Shown here piece by piece: positions 1-6,594 of a stretch of DNA of 9,767 bases (within the stretch, counting starts at the first letter, position 1; every line of letters begins with the position of its first letter). Source of the stretch: Clostridiales bacterium. GTDB taxonomy: Bacteria > Bacillota > Clostridia > Saccharofermentanales > DTU023. The notes below the pieces were generated by a model. The model did no database searches, was not told where the DNA came from, and worked only from the letters and a program-made list of their open reading frames with translations. A program made the translations under genes and the position numbers. Location: positions 1-9,767 of the forward strand of contig SFGY01000056.1 in NCBI GenBank assembly GCA_004556455.1, given 5' to 3'.

Positions 1-123
1 CTGGAGCGAGACATTAACTCACGCCTGAACAGATATGCGAAGGATGGGGAGATAACTGCTGTCTGGATCTGGTACGAATGCGTCGGCACAAGCAGCTACC
101 TGATCTATATCGGGTACGCATAA
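1..123 (+). CDS. 3' end of an unrecognised gene (partial)
   Basis: The frame is open from the left edge to a TAA at 121-123 and gives the last 40 residues of a protein. The end is rich in aromatic and hydrophobic residues (AVWIWYECVG, then YLIYIGYA), which looks like a closing beta-strand pair. I do not recognise the family. It runs in the same direction as the adhesin gene that follows 79 bases later, and a small T-tailed hairpin lies between them, so it may be the last gene of a preceding transcription unit. The start and most of the protein lie outside the window. Confidence 0.5.
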   Translation: MERDINSRLNRYAKDGEITAVWIWYECVGTSSYLIYIGYA

Positions 124-150
124 GCATCAACAAATCAATACACCGAAATG

Positions 151-177
151 AGCATCGTGGAAGCATGGTGCTTTTTT
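151..177 (+). terminator. small hairpin with T-run upstream of the adhesin gene
   Basis: AGCATC (151-156) can pair with GGTGCT (167-172), including one G-T pair, around a 10-base loop, and is followed directly by six T. A shorter alternative stem, AAGCA/TGCTT around TGG, lies inside it. This resembles a weak rho-independent terminator for the upstream gene. The adhesin's Shine-Dalgarno sequence begins at 187, which leaves no room for a promoter after the hairpin. It could therefore equally be a leader attenuator that transcription sometimes passes. Confidence 0.4.
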
Positions 178-202
178 CATGCCTTGAAGGAGGACAGAAC
201 GA

Positions 203-3200
203 ATGAAGAAGATTCTCAAAAGAGGAATGTCGGGGCTGCTTGCAGTCCTCATGGCATTCACCGTGCTTGCGGGCTTTGGCACGACCACGGCCTTCGCCGC
301 AAGCGAAACAGCGGAGTCCTATATGATTTCCTTCCCCCGTGACGGAGACGCTGCTCAGATTTACTCCGAGGACGCATGGGGGCACTCCGCAAAAACCTAC
401 ATGAACGGCTGGACAACAGGCTCCAGCAACTACACCACCCTGCACTGTATGGATTCCTTTGACGGGAAGGTGTGCTATTGCATCGAGCCCGGCCTTTCCC
501 GAAATGTCGGCGATACCTATTACGGCTTCGGTGAGGATTTCTGGGATAACTATCCCAGCCAGTACAACAACACCATCGAGCCGGACGACATTAAGCTGCT
601 GCTGGGGCGTATCATGCAGTATGGCTATCAGGGCAATCTCTCCACCTCGTGGAGATCGCAGAATGATTCCGATGCGGATAAGCTGGCCCACGCCTTTGCT
701 ACCCAGCTGCTCGTTTGGGAAACGGTTGTGGGCGAGCGCGATGCAGACTTTGACCATGTGAGCACCGGCGGCTATGACGCGATCCTGTCGCTGGTTTCTC
801 CCTATCACCCGCTGTATAGCCGAATCATGGACTATTACGACAGCATCGAGTACAGCGTGCAGAGCCATGCCGTTTGCCCGAGCTTTATGAGCAGAAGCAG
901 CGGCGGCGCAAAGACGATTGAGCTTGCGTGGGATGGCAGTCAGTACATTGCCGAGCTCACGGATACCAACCGCGTGCTGTCACAGTTTACCTTCTCCGCC
1001 AGTGAGACGGGCTTTCATTTCAGCGTGTCGGGCAATACGCTTACCATCACCACCGATACGGCTCCCGGCGGCAATGTGACGATCTCCGCAACTCGAAGCG
1101 CTTCCCGCTGCGGCGTTCTTGTTTGGACGGACTATAAGTACGGCCCCAACGGCGGCGTTCAGGATACCATCACCTATACGGCCTCCGTCAGCGACCCCGT
1201 AAAAGCGTTTGTCAAGCTGAAGGTCAGCTATGGAGGCGCTAAAATTATCAAGACCAGCGAGGACAGCAAGGTGGAAGGCATTACCTTCACCATCACCGGC
1301 GAGGGCGTCAATCAGAGCGTTACCACCGACCGAAACGGTGAAATTCGCATCGACAATCTGATGCCCGGCATTTATACCGTCACCGAGCAGAGCTATGACA
1401 AGTATGTACCCCAGGAAAGCCACCGTGTTACCGTGCTTGCCGGACAGACGGCGACGGTTTCCTTCAACAATGTACTCCGCCGCGGCGATCTGACCGTGAC
1501 CAAGACCTCCGAGGACGGACTGAATCAGGGCGTGAAGTTCCACCTTTTTGGAACCTCTCTCAGTGGCCTGCCTGTAGATGAATTTGCTGTTACCGATGAA
1601 AACGGTGTTGCGACTTTCAAGGATGTGCTTATCGGCACCGGCTACACGCTGGAGGAGATGGACACCGCCATTCGCTATGTGATTCCCGACAGTCAGAGCG
1701 CCTCAGTGGAATGGAACAGTGTAACCAATAAGAGCTTTTCCAACATCCTCAAGAAATTCAATGTCACCGTCACCAAGAGTGACTGCGAGACCGGAACGGC
1801 GCAGGGTGATGCTTCTCTTGCCGGTGCCGCCTACGGCATCTATAAGGGCGATCAGCTTGTGGATACTTACTACACCGACGAGAACGGCCAGTTCACCACC
1901 GGCTATTATGTCTGCGGCGACGACTGGACGATTCGTGAGATCAGTCCCTCCGAGGGCTATCTGCTGGACAGCACCGTTTATCCTGTCGGTGCAGAGGCGG
2001 CCAATTACACCGTTGAGCTGAACGCTGCACCTGCTGTGGCTGTTGCCGAGCAGGTGCAGAAGGGCAATATCGCCATCATCAAGCACTCGGATAACGGTGA
2101 TACGCAGATCGAAACTCCCGAAGAGGGCGCAGTGTTCGCCGTCTATCTGAAAGCCGCAGGCAGCTATGAGGCGGCAAAGGATACAGAGCGGGACTATCTG
2201 ACCTGCGATGAAAACGGCTTTGCCCAAAGCAAGGACCTGCCCTACGGCGTGTATACCGTGCATCAGGTCTCCGGCTGGGAGGGCCGTGAGCTGATGAGCG
2301 ACTTTGATGTGTTCATTGCCAAGGACGGCGAGACCTATCGCTACCTCATCAACAACGCCAACTTCGAGTCCTTCATTAAGGTTATCAAGGTGGACGCAGA
2401 AACCGGCAATACCATTCCCTATGCGGGAGCAGGTTTCCAAATCTTTCGTCCGGATGGCTCCAAGGTGGAAATGACCTTTACCTATCCGGAGGTTACCACC
2501 ATCGACACCTTCTACACCAATGACGCCGGCATGCTCATCACGCCGGAGAAGCTGGAGTTTGGCAAGGGCTACTCCCTCAAGGAGGTCTCCGCTCCTTACG
2601 GCTATGTGCTCAGTCATGAGGCGGTCAAGTTCGATGTGACCGAAGAGAATTCCACCGAGGAAAGCGGCGTGACAATCGTTGCAGTGAATCTGGGCAATTA
2701 CGCACAGAAGGGCATCATCAAGATTTCCAAAACCGGCGAGGTGTTTGCCTCTGTTACGGCGGCGGACGGGGTCTATCAGCCGGTCTATACGGTGCAGGGA
2801 CTTGCGGGAGCAACCTATGAGATCAAGGCAGCAGAGGACATCTACACTCCGGACGGTACGCTGCGCTGCAGCGCCGGTGAGGTGGTGGATACGGTGACTA
2901 CCGGCGCAGACGGCATGGCGGAGAGCAAGCCGCTGTATCTGGGAAAATACGAAATCACCGAGATGAAAGCCCCCGACGGCATGGTCATTAACAAGGACGC
3001 CCATACCGCAGAGCTTGTCTATGCCGGGCAGGAGATTGAGATCACCGAAACCGCTGCCAGCTTCTGCAATGACAGACAGAAGGCGCGGATTTCTCTTTCC
3101 AAGGTGCTGGAGCAGAACAAGCAGTTCGGTATCGGTATGAATAACGAGCTTTCCGCCGTGACCTTCGGCTTCTATGCCGGTCCCTTGACGAAAACGGGAA

Positions 3201-3298
3201 AGCCGTGCTCAAGAGCGATGTCCCCTTCGGCAGCTACTATGTCAGAGAAATCAGCACCGATAGCCACTATATGCTCTCTGATGAGAAGTACCCTGTGA
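203..3298 (+). CDS. Secreted thioester-domain / Cna_B-repeat surface adhesin, N-terminal part (frame broken near its end)
   Basis: The start is ATG 203, preceded by AAGGAGG at 187-193 with a 9-base gap. Residues 1-33 form a signal peptide (KKILKR, hydrophobic GLLAVLMAFTVLAGF, then AFA). Residues about 80-185 look like a thioester (TQXA) domain: C93 in YCIEPG and Q168 in TQLLVWE are the expected partners of an internal Cys-Gln thioester, used in this family for covalent attachment to target surfaces. From about residue 346 follow tandem Cna_B/SpaA beta-sandwich domains starting near 346, 429, 519, 620, 722, 836 and 960. Strand-A lysines (KIIKTSED, TVTKTSED, KISKTGE) and late glutamates (YTVTE, YTLEE, YEITE) are typical of isopeptide crosslinks. 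The seventh domain is interrupted after GFYAG (residue 992): the frame then runs into about 40 nonsense residues and stops at 3296-3298. As it stands the product would be secreted but not wall-anchored. The remainder of the gene follows in another frame. Confidence 0.85.
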   Translation: MKKILKRGMSGLLAVLMAFTVLAGFGTTTAFAASETAESYMISFPRDGDAAQIYSEDAWGHSAKTYMNGWTTGSSNYTTLHCMDSFDGKVCYCIEPGLSRNVGDTYYGFGEDFWDNYPSQYNNTIEPDDIKLLLGRIMQYGYQGNLSTSWRSQNDSDADKLAHAFATQLLVWETVVGERDADFDHVSTGGYDAILSLVSPYHPLYSRIMDYYDSIEYSVQSHAVCPSFMSRSSGGAKTIELAWDGSQYIAELTDTNRVLSQFTFSASETGFHFSVSGNTLTITTDTAPGGNVTISATRSASRCGVLVWTDYKYGPNGGVQDTITYTASVSDPVKAFVKLKVSYGGAKIIKTSEDSKVEGITFTITGEGVNQSVTTDRNGEIRIDNLMPGIYTVTEQSYDKYVPQESHRVTVLAGQTATVSFNNVLRRGDLTVTKTSEDGLNQGVKFHLFGTSLSGLPVDEFAVTDENGVATFKDVLIGTGYTLEEMDTAIRYVIPDSQSASVEWNSVTNKSFSNILKKFNVTVTKSDCETGTAQGDASLAGAAYGIYKGDQLVDTYYTDENGQFTTGYYVCGDDWTIREISPSEGYLLDSTVYPVGAEAANYTVELNAAPAVAVAEQVQKGNIAIIKHSDNGDTQIETPEEGAVFAVYLKAAGSYEAAKDTERDYLTCDENGFAQSKDLPYGVYTVHQVSGWEGRELMSDFDVFIAKDGETYRYLINNANFESFIKVIKVDAETGNTIPYAGAGFQIFRPDGSKVEMTFTYPEVTTIDTFYTNDAGMLITPEKLEFGKGYSLKEVSAPYGYVLSHEAVKFDVTEENSTEESGVTIVAVNLGNYAQKGIIKISKTGEVFASVTAADGVYQPVYTVQGLAGATYEIKAAEDIYTPDGTLRCSAGEVVDTVTTGADGMAESKPLYLGKYEITEMKAPDGMVINKDAHTAELVYAGQEIEITETAASFCNDRQKARISLSKVLEQNKQFGIGMNNELSAVTFGFYAGPLTKTGKPCSRAMSPSAATMSEKSAPIATICSLMRSTL

Positions 3299-4230
3299 CC
3301 TTTGCCTATGCCGGCCAGGAAATTCCCACGGTGGAGCTTGCTGTCAATGACGGAAAGAGCATTACCAACGAGATGATCTACGGAGAGATCCACGGCATGA
3401 AGAAGGATGAGGACGGCAAGGCGCTGGCCGGAACTACCATCGGTCTGTTCCTTACTGACGGCACAGAGCCTGTCCTGACCACCGTTTCTGCAGAGGACGG
3501 CAGCTTCACCTTCGCGGACATCCCTTATGGCGAGTATGTGGTTCGTGAAATCGCTGCACCGGAGGGCTATGTGATGGATGACACGCCTTATACCGTGAAG
3601 GTAGATCAGAACGGTGCTGTGATCGAGGTCGAGATCACCAACAAGCTCATTCGCGGCAGCGTTCAGCTGACCAAGGTGGATAAAGACTATCCCGATCATC
3701 ACCTGAGCGGCGCAGTCTTTGAGGTATACCGTGGTGGAAAGCTTGTGGGCCAGATGGAGGAGCTGTCCGACGGCGTCTACAAGCTGGACAATCTGCCCTA
3801 CGGCGATTACACGCTGAAGGAAACCGAGGCCCCCAAGGGCTTCTTCCTTGATGAGAAAACCTATAGCTTCTCCATTAAGGAAGATGGTAAAATCGTCGTC
3901 GTGGAAAATGAGGCCAGAAAGGGCTTTGTCAACCAGGCACAGACCGGAGGCATTCGCATTGAAAAGACTTCGGATGACGGCGTGCTGAAGGGCTTTACCT
4001 TCCGTGTGGAGGGCTCGGATATCACCGGCAATGCCTTCAGCAAGGACTTTGTGACCGATGAGAAGGGTCAGATCCACATCGAGGGGCTGCGCATCGGCGA
4101 TTATGTGATCTCCGAGGTGTCCAACAAAGCCAACGAGAAGTATGAGCTTCCCGCAAATGTCACCGTAACCGTTCACGAAGGAAAGACGGTCGTTGCCAAG
4201 TTCCATAACAAGCTCAAGCCTGTTACGGAT
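1238..4230 (+). repeat. Tandem Cna_B/SpaA domain array (about ten units, spanning the frame break)
   Basis: Counting across the frame break, about ten domains of roughly 80-120 residues follow one another. Each shows an opening K-x-(S/T)K-T or similar strand, a middle turn such as TDENG, TDRNG, AEDG or TDEKG, and a closing G-x-Y-x-(V/I/L)-x-E strand (GIYTVTE, GVYTVHQ, GKYEITE, GEYVVRE, GDYTLKE, GDYVISE). The units are diverged in sequence, so this is a protein-level repeat and not a recent DNA duplication. The fourth unit has HQ where a glutamate is expected, so it may lack the isopeptide bond. Confidence 0.75.
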
Positions 4231-4362
4231 ATCCCCAAGACCGGAGATACCACCAATATGCCTCTTTGGGCAGCACTTGCCGGTATCTCTGCAATCGGTG
4301 CAGGTGCGGCGGCTTTCTTTACCTTCCGAAAAAAGAAGGAGGTAGGCAAGCATGAGCGCTAA
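3205..4362 (+). pseudogene. C-terminal part of the same adhesin: Cna_B domains, IPKTG sorting signal and membrane anchor (out of frame)
   Basis: This frame continues the adhesin. Sense coding resumes at about 3181 with SLDENGKAVLKSD, although the first usable start is GTG 3205, which has no convincing Shine-Dalgarno sequence. It holds the rest of domain 7, three more Cna_B domains, then IPKTGD (4231-4248), a membrane helix (MPLWAALAGISAIGAGAA and on, 4258-4326) and a positive tail RKKKEVGKHER. That is a complete sortase sorting signal. Relative to sister domains, roughly 10-23 residues are missing between GFYA and LDENG, so a deletion not divisible by three is the simplest explanation. The fragment is probably not translated on its own. 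A sequencing or assembly error is the main alternative, in which case 203-4362 would be one adhesin gene of about 1,400 codons. Confidence 0.75.
4336..4342 (+). promoter_or_regulatory. Shine-Dalgarno sequence for the 28-residue membrane peptide
   Basis: AAGGAGG lies inside the last codons of the adhesin (its KKEV tail), 9 bases before ATG 4352. A perfect site placed here is what supports the tiny overlapping gene as real. Confidence 0.7.
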
Positions 4363-4438
4363 GGTCATCATCGGCATCGGTCTTGTGGTGTTTATTATCG
4401 CAGGGCTGATCGTTCTTCGCCTGAAGAACAGAAAGTAA
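4352..4438 (+). CDS. 28-residue single-pass membrane peptide overlapping the adhesin stop codon
   Basis: ATG 4352 to TAA 4436-4438 encodes a 28-residue peptide: MSAK, a hydrophobic stretch VIIGIGLVVFIIAGLIVL, then RLKNRK. This is one transmembrane helix with a positive tail, predicted by the positive-inside rule to face the cytoplasm. A perfect AAGGAGG sits 9 bases upstream, and the start lies 11 bases inside the adhesin gene, so translation is probably coupled to the end of the adhesin. I do not recognise a family. The position suggests a partner of the anchored adhesin, for example a membrane chaperone or sorting helper, but that is inference. Being so short, it would be missed by most gene callers. 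Confidence 0.6.
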   Translation: MSAKVIIGIGLVVFIIAGLIVLRLKNRK

Positions 4439-4447
4439 AAACGCCAA

Positions 4448-4477
4448 GGGGCGGCATCCGCAAAAAGATGCCGCCCC
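4448..4477 (+). terminator. Strong 11-bp GC-rich hairpin between the adhesin unit and the downstream operon
   Basis: GGGGCGGCATC (4448-4458) and GATGCCGCCCC (4467-4477) pair perfectly around the loop CGCAAAAA. Only ATTT follows, so the T-run of a classical rho-independent terminator is poor. On the opposite strand the hairpin is followed, after a short gap, by TTTTT. The next Shine-Dalgarno sequence begins about ten bases after the stem, so no promoter fits behind it. It probably acts as a partial terminator or mRNA-stabilising hairpin that lowers expression of the downstream genes relative to the adhesin. Confidence 0.6.
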
Positions 4478-4496
4478 ATTTGCAAAAGGAGACGCT

Positions 4497-5117
4497 ATGG
4501 AAGAGACAAGAAAAATCGGAGATTACTCCGTGAAGTATTCCATGTATATCGGGCACAAGGATATTGCTCTGGGCGAGAATCCCAACGCCGACAAGGATGA
4601 ACGGTATATGTGCTGCTTCGTAGAGACCAACGCCATTTTCGAGCGCTATTCCGGGGTGCTGGTCAGCGACGATTTTGCGGAGATTGCAAAGGTGTTCGGA
4701 CAGCGCGTAGCAGACGCAGCCGAGGAAATTATTCAGGAAAACGAAAGAGCCTGTCAGGAGGTCGGCATGAATGAGGAACTCACAACAAATAGTTGTAAGC
4801 CCATTTCCTATGAGGATTCCATCGAGAACAAGGTGGTTGTCGTCAAGGGTAGCATTCTCCGGCCTGAGTTCCGCCACGCCAATCACCAGCTTATGCTGTG
4901 TACCGGCGGCTTCGGCGCGCAGGCCAATGCGCGAGGCCGTACCTGCTGCTGCATTTCTCTGTACGACGGGAGAAAGACCTCCTTTTACCGCACGGATTTT
5001 CTCGGCGTCATGGATGAAAAGAAGCTTCCCGAATGGGCGCAGAAGGGCTTGGAGAAAGCAAAAGAGATGCACGCGCAGGAAAAGAAGCCGGCTAAAGAAA
5101 GAGGTGACGCAAGATGA
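4497..5117 (+). CDS. Uncharacterised ICE protein, 206 residues
   Basis: The start is ATG 4497, with AAAAGGAG at 4484-4491 and a 5-base gap. There is no signal peptide or membrane segment, so it is probably cytoplasmic. Residues 1-90 are mixed alpha/beta and end in an acidic helix. Residues 113-171 form a beta-rich core with VVVVKGSILRPEF, CTGGFGA, GRTCCCISLYDG and FYRTDFLGV, followed by LPEWA (177-181) and a Lys/Glu-rich tail. A cluster of three cysteines (150-152) plus C39-C40 and C135 is notable, but no metal-site spacing is clear. The resemblance to proteins of clostridial conjugative elements is from memory, and no function is assigned. Its stop overlaps the next start as ATGA, and its last residues RGDAR are encoded by the next gene's ribosome binding site. 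Confidence 0.8.
   Translation: MEETRKIGDYSVKYSMYIGHKDIALGENPNADKDERYMCCFVETNAIFERYSGVLVSDDFAEIAKVFGQRVADAAEEIIQENERACQEVGMNEELTTNSCKPISYEDSIENKVVVVKGSILRPEFRHANHQLMLCTGGFGAQANARGRTCCCISLYDGRKTSFYRTDFLGVMDEKKLPEWAQKGLEKAKEMHAQEKKPAKERGDAR
5101..5117 (+). promoter_or_regulatory. Stop-start junction module 1 (GAGGTGA-N6-ATGA)
   Basis: GAGGTGA (5101-5107) is the Shine-Dalgarno sequence, CGCAAG the spacer, and ATGA (5114-5117) fuses the start of one gene with the stop of the other. Translational coupling is expected. Nearly identical copies lie at 6036 and 6578. Confidence 0.7.
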
Positions 5118-6052
5118 TCGAGTATGAAAAAAGAGCAATGATCGAGGCGGAGGACAAATATACCTTTCGCCAGAGCACGCAGATTTCCATGCAAACCGGA
5201 CTGATCGGCCACCTCCGGGCAGACATGGATACAGACGGCAACGGCTTTTTCAGCAGCTGGTTTGATTTCCGGGAGGAGCTGAAAACCGATGAGTTCAAGG
5301 CGGAGTTTGACGATGTAATCAACTCTCTGCGTGAGGACGGCGACATTCTTCATAACCGCAGGGCGCTTGCCAAGTACTGCTACTGCACCCCACAAAGCCG
5401 TATGCAGGAGGAGCCGGGCTACTATGGCGTTCGTGTGGACACCGAAAAATATGCCTATCTTCTGCGCCTGAACCCGGACAGGGGCGAATACAACCTGTAC
5501 TGCTATTGCTATCGCCGGGATTGGCTCGATCAGCACATGAAGGACGCAGAGAAAGGAATCCGTTTTATTGACAGCCATTACAAGGAGCTGTTTCGCATTC
5601 CGGATGGCGGCAAGGTGAAAATCCACTATTCGTGGAATGAAGACCAGATTCGCACCTGCCGGTATATCGACGATTACCATGTGGAGATCGGGAGCAACCT
5701 CTATCATATCTGCGAGTTTGCCGAGCGCATGGAATACGGCGGCCATACCTGCGAGCCGATTCGGGACAACCTGCCCGAGCGGTGCTACAGCGTTCTTTCC
5801 GGCAGCGACGAAATCATTATCATCAAGCGCGGCGAAAAGGGCTACTTCAAGACGGACATTCCCGTCACCGACAAGGACGAAGCCCGGAGCATCGTGAATG
5901 AGTACAACACAAAGCTCGGCGTCAGCAAGGCGCAGGAAGAAGCAATGAAGGCCGGCTCCATGTTCGGCTTTCAGGTGCCCGCCGCTGACCCGAGAAATTA
6001 TGACGCAGATGGAAACCCTGTGATGCCGAAGGACAGAGGTGATGCACGATGA
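5114..6052 (+). CDS. Uncharacterised ICE protein, 312 residues, possibly with an LPD28-like domain
   Basis: ATG 5114 overlaps the upstream stop. An acidic N-terminal helix region (1-85) precedes a core with PGYYGVRVDTEKYAYLLRLN (101-120), YNLYCYCYRRDWLD (126-139) and FIDSHYKELFRIPDGGK (151-167). Next come a segment RYIDDYHVEIGSNLYHIC (183-200), a beta-rich part with EIIIIKRGEKGYF (233-245), and a tail with AMKAGSMFGFQVPAADPRNY (277-296) ending in RGDAR. The DDYHVEIGSNLYHICEFAE-type segment and the GSMFG-VPAADP tail are ones I remember from polyvalent-protein-associated proteins of clostridial ICEs; the LPD28 assignment is tentative. It lacks a signal peptide or membrane segment. Such domains are suspected of protecting incoming element DNA from host defences, which is not shown for this gene. 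Confidence 0.8.
   Translation: MIEYEKRAMIEAEDKYTFRQSTQISMQTGLIGHLRADMDTDGNGFFSSWFDFREELKTDEFKAEFDDVINSLREDGDILHNRRALAKYCYCTPQSRMQEEPGYYGVRVDTEKYAYLLRLNPDRGEYNLYCYCYRRDWLDQHMKDAEKGIRFIDSHYKELFRIPDGGKVKIHYSWNEDQIRTCRYIDDYHVEIGSNLYHICEFAERMEYGGHTCEPIRDNLPERCYSVLSGSDEIIIIKRGEKGYFKTDIPVTDKDEARSIVNEYNTKLGVSKAQEEAMKAGSMFGFQVPAADPRNYDADGNPVMPKDRGDAR
6036..6052 (+). promoter_or_regulatory. Stop-start junction module 2 (GAGGTGA-N6-ATGA)
   Basis: GAGGTGA (6036-6042), spacer TGCACG and ATGA (6049-6052) couple the 312-residue gene to the 181-residue gene. The same bases encode the C-terminal RGDAR of the upstream protein. Confidence 0.7.
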
Positions 6053-6594
6053 GTAAGGACGATTATCGTATCTGGTCTAATGCTGACCTTGACTATGAGG
6101 AGTGGAAAGATTGGATGGAGGAAGAATATCCGACGCTTTCCGAGGACGAGCGCATCGCCATGATGTATGAGGAAAACGGGCACTACCTTGAGGACGAACG
6201 GCTCAATCTGGACATTCAACTTTCTCAGCCCATTCTGGTCGTTGCCGATCTGGGGCTTTGGAATGGCAGGCGCACGGGATACAAAGAAATTCCCAGCGGC
6301 AATGTCCGGGACTGCCTTTACTCTGATTACGACTACACCACATGGTATGTGGACCGAAACGGAGATTTCCGGTGCGATGACACCCACCATGACGGAACAA
6401 ACCATTATCTCTATCGGGTATATAAGGACAATGTTTCCCAGGCGCAGAAAGACCGGCTCAAAGAAAAAATCTACAACGGCACAGCCACCAGGGCAGACAT
6501 TGTCCGTGTCACCCGCAGGCTTGGCGATGAGATCGGAAAAGTGTACGGCTGGAGCTTTCCAATCAGGCAGAGAGAGCGAGGTGAGGCACGATGA
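6049..6594 (+). CDS. Uncharacterised ICE protein, 181 residues
   Basis: ATG 6049 overlaps the preceding stop as ATGA. The protein is soluble and acidic at its N-terminus (residues 1-55, many Asp/Glu, with DYEEWKDWMEEEYP). A compact conserved-looking core follows: LDIQLSQPILVVADLGLWNG (54-73), SDYDYTTWYVDRNGDFRCDD (92-111) and HHDGTNHYLYRVYKD (113-127). The C-terminal part has NGTATRADIVRVTRRLGDEI (143-162) and VYGWSFP. The closely spaced Asp, His and Cys around 92-123 could form a catalytic or metal site, but I cannot match it to a known enzyme. I remember near-identical cores in hypothetical proteins of gut clostridial mobile elements. Function is unknown. The C-terminus, RGEAR, comes from the next junction module. 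Confidence 0.8.
   Translation: MSKDDYRIWSNADLDYEEWKDWMEEEYPTLSEDERIAMMYEENGHYLEDERLNLDIQLSQPILVVADLGLWNGRRTGYKEIPSGNVRDCLYSDYDYTTWYVDRNGDFRCDDTHHDGTNHYLYRVYKDNVSQAQKDRLKEKIYNGTATRADIVRVTRRLGDEIGKVYGWSFPIRQRERGEAR
6578..6594 (+). promoter_or_regulatory. Stop-start junction module 3 (GAGGTGA-N6-ATGA)
   Basis: GAGGTGA (6578-6584), spacer GGCACG and ATGA (6591-6594) couple the 181-residue gene to the 310-residue gene. A second, stronger Shine-Dalgarno sequence lies only 20 bases further on, so the actual start of the next gene is ambiguous. Confidence 0.65.

Noticed and set aside
148..342. A 64-residue + strand open frame overlapping the adhesin start
   Set aside because: It starts in the hairpin, has no ribosome binding site, and overlaps the well-supported signal peptide in another frame.
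1481..1489. RGD tripeptide in the adhesin (residues 427-429) as an integrin-binding motif
   Set aside because: It lies in the short linker between two Cna_B domains, where R/K-G-(D/N) is common at a domain's first strand; chance is more likely.
3178..3200. Programmed ribosomal frameshift joining the two adhesin parts
   Set aside because: No slippery heptamer fits the codon register, and comparison with sister domains indicates missing residues as well as a frame change, so deletion is a better explanation.
1703..4485. Long minus-strand open frames opposite the adhesin (433 and 437 residues)
   Set aside because: They mirror the biased codon use of the Cna_B repeats, lack plausible ribosome binding sites and have no recognisable protein features.
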